Source: Aphelocoma coerulescens (lineage: Eukaryota; Chordata; Aves; Passeriformes; Corvidae). From it: a stretch of DNA of 64,000 nucleotides. This document shows positions 54,101-64,000 of the stretch, piece by piece. Both the position numbers and the translations under genes were made by a program. The stretch covers positions 11,422,001 through 11,486,000 of the forward strand of contig NC_091013.1 of the NCBI RefSeq assembly GCF_041296385.1, given 5' to 3'. Positions within the stretch are counted from its first letter, which is position 1. Each line of letters opens with the position of its first letter. The notes beneath the pieces were generated by a model, which ran no database searches, was not told the origin of the DNA, and worked only from the letters and a program-made list of their open reading frames with translations.

Positions 54101-57100
54101 ATATTGTATATCTGAGTATAGAAAAGTAGCACAATCTTTCCAAAAAGGATGAATGATAAATATTTGGTAAAAGTTACATTTTTATGATGATCAGATTAAT
54201 TAAAAGAATTTCAGGTAATCAAAATATATAGAATTAAATATATAGTCTAAAATAGAGCACACTCTTCTTTAATTAACCATATTTAAGTTGCACAGGTCAA
54301 TAAAATAGAAAGAAGTACAGTTTTGTGTTTTAAGCATTGGCTTACTTAATACAAATTTTCATAATAAAAGGAGACTGTCCTTGCCAATCACAAAGTCCCT
54401 CGAAATCATTTAGTTATTAATATTGTTTTTTCTTGATTTCAGAGTAATTCTTTGCAAAAGAATAAATCATGAAATACAGTAAGTCTTCTATTTAAAGATC
54501 CCAAAGGCAGGAACTTAAAAATAGTTGGCTTAGATGTGCACACAAATGGAAATTGTATCTGCAAAGAGAAAGACACAATCTGCTTACATGCAGTTCACTC
54601 TGAAATATTTAATTTGTACAGTTCTGGCTTTCAGTGACTAAAGGATAAATCTTCAGATTATGTCTGCATTTAATGTGACCTTTATTAAAGTGTGAAACAT
54701 TTCAAATGACTGACAAAAATGTTATAAAAACCTATTTAATCCTCCTCTATCTTCCCATCCCACCCTGAAAGATAAGAGTCTATTCAAATACTATTCATAT
54801 ATGACACCATTCTTGAAAACAGGCAACATTAGTCTTGAGACCTACTGTCATTAATGAAGATGATATCTATCCTCCAAAAAGGAGATTTGAGGGAAATAGA
54901 TGTGAAAATTTTCAGTTCCTTGAAAGTTATTACTTTTGTTGTTGTCCTCTTAAAAAAAATATTATTTATAATCATGATTTGGATACTCTGTTGGTTTTAT
55001 GTTATTATAACAGAAAGTTTGAAATAGATTGACATAGTAGGATAAATACTACCACAATCTCCCTGGGTCTAAACACTGCAGAAATGTTTCTGCTGCCAAT
55101 ATATTCCACAATTTCATCTGAACACCAGGTATATTTTCAGCAGGCACACACTCATGAGTCCCTCCTCTTTGGGCACTGCACCTTTTGGCTCCTTCCCTGC
55201 TGTTTCTGAGCAACTTGTAATAGAGTGTTCAATGGAAGAAAGACTTCAGGCAGAAGTCCAGAGAAAGAGGCAAGAAAAATGTGGCTGCTATATTTCAGCA
55301 GGCTCTAGAGTGTGAAATAACAGCAACTGACTACTGTGGACATATCACTCATGGGGAGAAACAGAAAAGAAGTCTCCTGGTATGGAAAAGATTTTTACTC
55401 AAAGTAAATTCTATACAGTCACAGCTTCAACAGCCTTCATTAAAACCAAGCTACTTAAAACCCGAAACACATAGAGTAAAAACCCATGGATTTAGAGCAC
55501 ACTAACCCTTTTTCATAGCTGTCAGCACAATCACTGTCAACTAAAGAGAGACTCCACAGTAATCTGAAATCAATTTACATTACAAGAGTCATTGGACATC
55601 ACTGTCTCATCATTTGTCACGATATGAAGCAATCTAATATTCTGCCTTAGCAGGCACTCCACTCCAAATATTGAACACAAATTGCAAATCTTTTCCTATT
55701 TCTAAACTTCCTTTGAAGTATGAATTAGGATGAAGAGTGGTCTCTAGTATCCCAGGATCCAAGCTCTTTGATTTAAAATGTTGTAAACACACTGCTCATA
55801 AAAAATGAAAGAAAAAAATTTAAAAAAGGCTCTGCAGAATGTAGAGCAGGGGGACAGTAAAAGGGGAAATTACCTTATGAAGCCAAAAGAAAATTTCTTT
55901 ACTCCGAAGATTTGGATGCTTAGCTACTTCTAAAAATGAGAAAATCAGGAATAGAAGAATTGGATGAAAACACCACCTGTTTTCTAAACCCACATATGGG
56001 AAAAGAAAATATAGTATGGCTTTTGACTTATGGCAATTTCTTGTGTGTGACAGAAGGAAAGCAATTGTGAACATATCCAGATCTTGTTCTTCCTCATGCC
56101 ATGAATATATAATGTGCCTAAATCTTGTTAATTTCTTCTATAGCATTTGTGATATCTGCCCTTTCTGGACATCCCTAACCTCTGAAAATCCATATCTCAT
56201 GTAATTTCTACACCAGCCTTCTCTCTAGAAGTCCTGTAAAATGTTCTCAACACATTGCCATAAAATCTAAATACTAAGATCTGCTTCTTTAAAAGCAGTT
56301 TTGATTATCAAAAATCCTTCACGTCCCCACCTGCAATGCTATCCAAAATAATTTTATTCTCTCATTATTCAATCTTCTTTTTCTTTTTTTTTTAATTATC
56401 TAAAATTTTTTTCACTCCTAAATTACTCCAAATAAAAAGTCCAACACAAACTTTTAAAAGGTAAACCTTTTGCTGGAAAAATAAATTGAAGTTTTGTTTA
56501 AAAATGGAAACAAAACTTTTAAAAGATCCACTCAGAAACTATGGTGAAAAGTTTTGACTTATCTGATTTATCTTGAGGTTTTAGTTCTTAAAAGCTTTTG
56601 TGATTTTGATTTTTTTTAATTCCAATTGAATAATATGGAGGAAAAGTCATTGTAGGGCATGAAAACTGCCTCTCAGTTATAGCTCCTTGTATAGATGCTT
56701 GATTTTAAGTGGGTATGTACACTGCCACTAGACAGAAAGTGCTTTTACTACTTTCCTTTCATCTTAATCCTTTCTATTGACCAAGTTAGGAGGAGTTTCA
56801 CTGGCAGAACAGAAATGATTGATGTTTTACTATGGTTTCAATAGATTCAGGATAAAAGCATAAATATCTAGTTCATAGCTTTAACTTCCTCCCTCCTGCC
56901 TCATGCTGCTAGTCTAAGGATTTGTAGCATCAAGTAACTTGTATTTCTGGATAGAAACTTTTTTAGAGTTTAGCTGTGATAAATAAAGTTTAAAAAGGTT
57001 CAAGTTTTCAGTAAAAGAAATTCTTAACTAGAGATTTGAAAGAAAAAAACATTAGAAGCATGATTTCACTGCCTACTACTGGGCTTTAATCTTCATTAAT

Positions 57101-59937
57101 GGCAAATGGATGAATGGATACAATTTTCACCTATTCATTTACCTATCCAGGAGTAGTATTTCAGGACATTTTTACTACCTTTGGAATTTGGATCTTCTAC
57201 AGCTAACACAATCCTGCAAAGGTGCACACAAAGAAATGTCTGGTAGGCAGAGCTGACACAGGAGCAGACAGAAGGTGGGATATTTAGGGCAGCACACAGA
57301 GTCAACCAAGGCAAATCATCCATCTCTATCTTGGACTATCAGTAGACTGTTGCTCAGCTATTGATACCATAGGAGAAACCAGACACCAGATCCTTGCTAA
57401 CTAGGGGAGGATCTGTAGGTCACCATCTGGTTGTTTGCAGAACTCACCTTCCATCTAAGCCTTTGACAGAGAAGAGGTCATAACTCATGAGTTAAGGTAA
57501 CATGACCATGTTGGAAATAACCCAAGGAAAAGTGACATAACCTGATTAGCTTTGCTGAGTGGAAATGCCTTTTGTCTCAAACTATGTTATTATAAGATGG
57601 CAGACTTATTGTGCCTTCCACTGTTTAGATCACACATGCTTGGAAAACAAAGGCATGGGTTTTACCTAAATTCCTGGTCCTCCAAACTCACAGTGGCATT
57701 CACTGCACCATTTTCACATGCTCACTGTTCAAAATGGAACAATATTTTAAAGGTTGTCTCATGAACTTAAAAATTGGTGAGTTAGGAAAACTTCAGCATA
57801 AGCCCCCAGCTGTATGGTGTTTATCTCTGTCACACCAAATATGTGATATCTCAGTATTCAGGTTCATGCCAGCATCCCTTCACCCACCACTGCCCTCTTA
57901 AATGAGAGTTAGTATTTGAACTACTTAGCTGTATTGGTACTTGTGCAGAAATACATGACATTTTCCTTTTTTCCTTCAAAGGATAGCTGTATTGGCTCAC
58001 TATGGAGTTAATCTCACTAAAGTTTATCAAACCTAAGATTAAATGTGAATCATTTAGACCAGAAGTTTTAGAACTGCCCTGTTTTAGTTATCCTGAAATA
58101 TCAATTTTCCTTCCTAATAAAACTCACTCAAGGAATATTAATATTTACAACTTTTTTTGAACATAAACTAGCAGTTTGAATAAGATGTATATAGCTACAC
58201 CCTTAGAAATGAAGAAAACTAGGCTGCCTGTATATTTTGCAGCACAAAGCTGAAACTAAACATGCCATTTTTCACCAAAATATTGTTTCCCATTACTGAA
58301 GAGAAGTGGTGGGCCTGAGGGCCTCATGCATTACAAATCTCATGTGCTTTAAATTGCTAGTAAATCACTTGCAGTTTTGCCTTTAGTAGTTTCTGCCGAG
58401 CTCAGCATTTATTGCTTACAGCTGAATACAGCCACCTAAATCATCCATCACAATTTTATAACCTACTGTCACTTTCCATTTCATACACCAAAGAACTGGT
58501 ACATCTTCAGAAAGGCAATGGGTGACCACACTCTCTATACACACTGAATAGTTCTGTATGTGCAGCTTGGTGCAGTTTTTTTAGCAGCACGGGGAGAGAC
58601 ACTGGTGAGTTTCAGCCATCAGCCTTTGAACTCACCCAAGCAGACAGAGATCCAGAGCAGAGCCTTGCCCACAGGATGGAGTTCAGAGCCCTAGTGCTTG
58701 CTGCCATCATGTTGCTTACACTGACATGAACACTTCTGTTCCTCATGGACTCCACACGGGAAGTTAGGTGAAACTTCACCCAGCGGTACCAGAGATACCA
58801 ATGGCCATGAAACACCGAGCAAACTCGCCTGGACGGGGTTTGCATGACAGGCCGAGAGTTTGCCACGTTTAAGCTTCTGATTCCCTTGGCAGAACTCAAA
58901 TATAAGCCAAAGTCTCTCCCTAGATGTAAAGTGTGTGTAGTTGGAGATAGCAAAACGTCTGGTTTTAGCATTTAAATCCATAAGGAGGTAATACTGAAAT
59001 GACCAAATATAGAAAGGGGTAAAATTCAGATCTGTGCTCCAGGCTGGCACTTCTTTATTCCTCTGGGGGTACTGAACAGATCATGGTCACAGAGGAGTTG
59101 AGATGTTCAGAGGCTCTGGGTTTCTGGAGGCTAAATGGAGTGCTAAATAGCAAAAATTCAAAAGTGTCAGTGAAGCCAGTGTTTAACCAGGTCCAAATTT
59201 GATGTCACTGTGTAGTACTCATAGATATAATTTATCTTTACCACTTGCTGTTGAAGGTTCTCTTGCCATATACATATTTTCTTGGGATCCAGCCATATTG
59301 ACTCTAAATCATCTAGTTTATGGGCTTATTTCAAAAAGGTCTGATCCAAATTCTGAAAATGGATTTTTTCCCTTCTAAGATTTCACATTGTCCTTGCATA
59401 ACAGCAGCTGAGTTCAAAACTCTGAGGTTACACCTTATTATTCCAACCCTGAGTTTTACAGTGAAGAAATCATCTGTAGAATTTTCCTGAAAAAACTGCT
59501 ACAAGCTTCATTTTAATGTCTCATCTGTTACCCTCTTAATAGCTGTCATTTCATACTGTGTTGAACTGCCTTTTTTTTCCTTGAATGGCAAACTAAATTC
59601 CTAACATAATGGACATTTCCACACATCTGTTATAAAGTGGTGTTTTAGATTATTACAAGCACATTACCTCAACAGCAGAATCATGTCCTGTTTGCATAGA
59701 GTTGGTAAAAAATTCCAGCAGGAATTACAGAGACTGTATCCAAATGCATGTTACAGACAAATCAAAGGCTCCATCCATTTACACAACAACTGTAAAGTCA
59801 CCTAGATACATTCTGAAAGAGAACAAGGAGTTCATTTCCCTGTAATTTGATTGATCTGCATTTTAGATGCTATGGGGATGGATGCTTAGGGAAAGGGATA
59901 AATAATTTTACTGCAGATACACTAAAAGTGGCATTTA

Positions 59938-60080
59938 TATTTATAATCAATAATAATTAATAATCACCATTAATAATTAGTCAGTTAATAATTATTTAAT
60001 AACTAATCACATCCACCTAAGTATCATTAACTGATCAGTTTTAATCAACTAATAGGTTATAACCTATTATTATTATCTAA
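59938..60080. repeat. AT-rich low-complexity stretch of TAATAAT-like units
   Basis: Repeated ATTAATAAT and TAATCA motifs in imperfect order. Probably simple-sequence drift. Confidence 0.8.
60050..60069. repeat. Perfect 20-bp palindrome
   Basis: TAATAGGTTATAACCTATTA equals its own reverse complement over all 20 bases. It lies at the end of an AT-rich stretch of TAATAA-like units (59938-60080). A shorter perfect palindrome, AACTGATCAGTT, lies close by at 60029-60040. Confidence 0.95.
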
Positions 60081-61134
60081 AAGCAATAAACCTCACAAAA
60101 GGATGCTTTTCATATTTTTCAAAACTTCTTTCTTGTTTATTTTCTTCCTCATACTTTTAAAGAGGGAACCCCTGTCCCAATTATATGTCCTTGGATCCTT
60201 TTGTTTGGGCCAGTATCAGCCTGGCACAAATTAGCCCCTTAGCCTTAATTTGTCCTGGCTAATTAACTCATTCCAAAGGAAAAAGATTCATTAAAAAAAA
60301 AAAATTAAGAGTGAAAAAAAAAAGCCAGTCACTGAGTTGGTACTTCACTATTTGAATACAGCTTGTGGCATATTCCAAAGAACTGATTGTCACTTCAGGA
60401 AATTTCAAGAAATCTTCAATCAAAGCCCTTCAGAACCCTTCTTTTTTCAATGTTCTGATGTACACCTTTAGCTTTCTTAATTCTGAGTATCAAAGAAACA
60501 TCTACAGGGGGTAAATGGGCTGTGTCACCCAGAAATTAGGAGCCCCTTTTCAACATGCTGAGGGTCTATCCAGGCAGAGGCAGCCTGATGCATAACAGAT
60601 CTCACAGATTAATTTATGGAGATGTGAAAAATAGAGTTGCTGTTTCTTCTAAGTATATCTACAGCTTTGCAGGTATATGTCAGAGTGCAGAGAGTGTATC
60701 AGGAAATTGTATCTTGTTACTCTGGGCATAATACAAAATTCTTAAATTTGTGTGACTCATGCTGAACATTCAGGCTGTAAAATACCTTCATAAGTACAGG
60801 AATCTTCACCATGAAGACTTTACTGAGGAAAAATAATACTGAGTTTTTGTTATGGAAAAATAATAATGAAATTAATTTTCTTTTTTTAGTTTAAGATGCT
60901 CCTGTTCACTAAATTCCTATAAAACAGGACACAAACAAAAGGAAAGTTAATGTCATAAAACTGGGAACTCTGATTTCAGAAGCCAATGTGTATTACCCAA
61001 GGTTAGACTGTGTTCATAAATGCATGCAATTTGTATTTTAATATGACTAATACAATTTAGTTCCATCAAAAGACCTTGAGTTTCAAAAATCAACACAGAA
61101 ATCCAGAGAGCTATATGATGACTCATTGATTTAG

Positions 61135-61194
61135 GAAAAAAAAACAAAACAAAAAGCAAAACAAAAAACCAAACCAAAAATGCAAAACCAAACA
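61135..61194 (+). repeat. A/C-rich tract of AAAAC units
   Basis: Imperfect AAAAC and AAACC units over about 60 bp; it might be the degraded tail of a retroposon, but no body is recognised. Confidence 0.85.
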
Positions 61195-64000
61195 GATAAG
61201 AACTAAATGTGCTCAGAACAAATTCCCATTTTTTATTTGGTTTTCTACAAATAAAATGATGTTTGAAATGATTCTGAACTGAATGTGGCTGTAGGTAGGT
61301 GATTAATAACATGAGGGAGGTCTCTAGGTCTCTGAATGCCCAATTAACTGACTTCCAGTTGTAGTTTGGGTCTTCTCTTTTTATTCAAACAATAGAAATG
61401 CTATAGCCATGCTGGATATGCTTCCAATCATGTTTATTCATCTGCTGTTTAGACCATAGTAGCTTTTCTGGCTATACCTTCATTCGAATAGTGGGAAAAA
61501 ATAGAAGGAATAAACATGCCTGGTCCACAGCTGGTATAAATCAGTGCAGCTTCTCTGTCTTCAGTGGAATGACACCAATTTATAGCAGCTGAGGATCTGG
61601 CTCTTGAAGCCAAGTTATGAGCCAGATGAGTACAATGGGATGCAAAGAGAAGGCATAATGTGGCCATAAATTTGCTCAAAGGCTCTTCACATTTCAATGA
61701 TAGTCTCTTTGTAGAATTCAATTAGCATTGCTGTTTCTACTCATAAAATATATGCTCTTCCTGAATAATTTTTTTCTTGTTCTTTTACACTGTCCACAGG
61801 CCAAATCTTACAGCTGCTACTGAGACTAAATTCTATTGATTTCACAACATGCCTTCAGTATGTAAGCTGGACTATTTCAATCTCTATGTTAAACAATATT
61901 AACTTGGAAAGCACTCTGGAAATATTCTTTGGAGTGCAGAATCTAACATTTGTCAGATGTCTCAGTCAGTCCCTCAAAGGTTCAACCCACAGTGCTGCCT
62001 TTTTGCAGTCTTTTTATTTTTGCAATTTATCAATTACATTGTATGTCATGGTAGGTTTTGTGTTCTGATGTATTAAAAAAGGGTGTTTGTTTATGTGAAA
62101 TGTATGCTATAAATCAACAAATAAAATAAAAAAGAGTCAGAAACAAGTATCTTATTTACTGTGTGGTAATAGTGAAAAAAATAAAAAGAGAAAATTACAG
62201 GAATAGCTTTTTCAATCTTTGTTGTAAAGCAAGGGAGAAAATAATCTAAAACAGTTTCTGTTAGTATGCCATTTGCACACACCACTGCCTTCATAGGTTT
62301 ATTAGAATTTTCAGTCTGTGTAAAGTTTAAAACTAAGAAAAACAGATACAAACCCCAGCAATATATCACCACTTTATTCATGCATTTTCCTGCCAATCTA
62401 ATCTTAATAGCTAGTTTGAGCCTTTTGACTGAGTCAACAGCCTAGGAGGTGCAGCAATTTGACAGTCCCTTCTCTGCTCTTCCTGGGCTGAAAAGTCATG
62501 GCAACTGCAAAGGCCAGATCATTATTTTCCTTACACGTTGCCTCCACTAGCTGCATTATTTAGGTGCTAAATCAAAACTCCTTTCTACCAGAGAGTAATA
62601 TCTGCATCCCAAGAGTGGCTGACTTTCTCTAGCCTCTCGTATGTACTGTTCAGAAAGTTTTTCAAAAACATACTGCAGGAAAAGGAGAAAACCACAATTC
62701 CTTACACCACCCTAATATTCCCTGGAGGGTTTATGTTTGGTGTTTTTCCAATTACATTTCAAATTTAATCTTTCACTTTGCCTGTACAACTTTCTCTTTT
62801 GGTTCATTCTTTTTTCACACAGATGCTAATACAACATGTGCCCCATCTCTTCCCTTCCCTTCCCTTTCAAATATCTCCACAATACCCTTCCTTAGAGAAC
62901 ATCCACAGACTCTAACCAGAGGGTTTAACAGTACTGCTAAGGAACTGACAGGGACTTTAAAAATACTAGATTAGCATCTGGATATGAACCTTTTTAATAA
63001 TATTAGAAAGAAAATTTATTATAATTTTTGTTTCTAACATGCCTGTTCAGTCATTGCCCATCTACTTTGTCTTTAAATATTTAGGGCAAGACCCATGCCT
63101 TCTTATATATCTACAGCATGTGGAGCTGGATGTGAGTGCTTCCCGAAGATGGACCATCACAATAAATGACAGATAGTGGTCCGAGTCCTAAGAAGTTCTT
63201 GGGCTGGAAACACAAAAAACTTAAGAGCATTCCAAAAGAAACTGCAAGAGCTGGAGGATGTGATTACACCACTACAACACAGGACATTGAATCATTGAAG
63301 ACAGAATAGATCATAAGGTGTAACATTTAGGAAAAACAAATCCTTCAAAATAAAAATCTGTAGTATGTTGGGAAATACTTGCTCACCACAGAAGGCTTCA
63401 AAAAGATAATTTTATAATCAAAACTAAAAAACATGCAAAATTTCTTAGAAACAAAGCCAAATATTCAACCATGATAGAATTAAAAATATTCCAACAGGAA
63501 AAATAATGATGAAGTTTATAGTGCAATAATTCTTTATTAAAGTCATAGTGAGTTTTAAGATGATCTGTACAAGATTTTCTGTTCTATTTTATATGAGCAC
63601 CAAAACCTTCTCAGGAAAAATTTAATCAATGAATATAAATTTCCCTTTAAAACACTTCCCCTGATTTGGAGGAGTAAATCTGCCATTTGCTTTCGTGGTT
63701 TGCAATTTTTCATTATGACTGATTTTTTTCCCCATCCAGTCTTTTAATTGTGCAAACATAGAAAAAAGCCTTGTAAATTTTGCATGTTAATTTAGGCTAA
63801 ACCTGTATTCAAACACAGTTTTTGTTTGCTGCCATTGACTTTGGAAGTGGCCAGGCAGCTCAAAATGAATTGCAGCAAATTTTGAATGATAAATTTCTAT
63901 CTTATTCCTTATACATACACCAGAAATGGGATTTTTTTTCTCTTCTCTCACAATATCTGTTACATACATGAAAAAATACATATTTTATCAAACAAAATTG

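Noticed and set aside
60953..61312. Minus-strand 119-codon frame
   Set aside because: Its centre is the complement of an AAAAC repeat; no domain is recognisable.

Overview
This window is vertebrate nuclear DNA, very probably from a songbird or another bird. It is AT-rich and mostly non-coding. It carries 3' fragments of CR1-type LINEs, the typical avian retroposon, and endogenous-retrovirus LTRs of kinds common in passerines. The only gene I can support is the 3' half of IL1RAPL1 (interleukin-1 receptor accessory protein-like 1), on the minus strand. IL1RAPL1 is a synaptic adhesion receptor with three Ig domains, one membrane span, a cytoplasmic TIR domain and a long C-terminal tail.

Layout in transcription order, high to low coordinates: 33474-64000 is the downstream part of a large intron. 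Five coding exons follow: 33341-33473 (third Ig domain, first part), 31233-31378 (third Ig domain, second part), 20205-20348 (transmembrane segment), 10280-10450 (TIR boxes 1 and 2) and 8256-8974 (rest of TIR, C-terminal tail, TGA stop). All five have AG/GT borders and compatible phases. Joined, they give 436 complete residues plus one split codon. Counting back from a 696-residue protein, as I recall the human length, the window starts near residue 260 with no net insertion or deletion. The 3' UTR runs down from 8255, with a first candidate poly(A) signal at 7269-7274. Positions 1 to about 7250 are the downstream flank and hold no gene I recognise.

The introns and flank hold two CR1 3' ends (9120-9235 on plus, 51061-51130 on minus), a well-bounded 657-bp solo LTR with a 5-bp target duplication (48385-49041), a second LTR whose 3' end lies at 32555, a short inverted fragment of that same LTR type near 5906, a doubtful LTR-like stretch around 39760-40240, several microsatellites and many A-rich or T/G-rich tracts. 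The other open frames, up to 194 codons, look like chance frames in repeat or intron sequence.

I found no CRISPR array, operon, tRNA, rRNA or new multi-gene system. The points most worth a second look are the transposon landscape of the gene, the CR1 copy close to the last splice acceptor, and a few palindromes and unexplained GC-rich islands.
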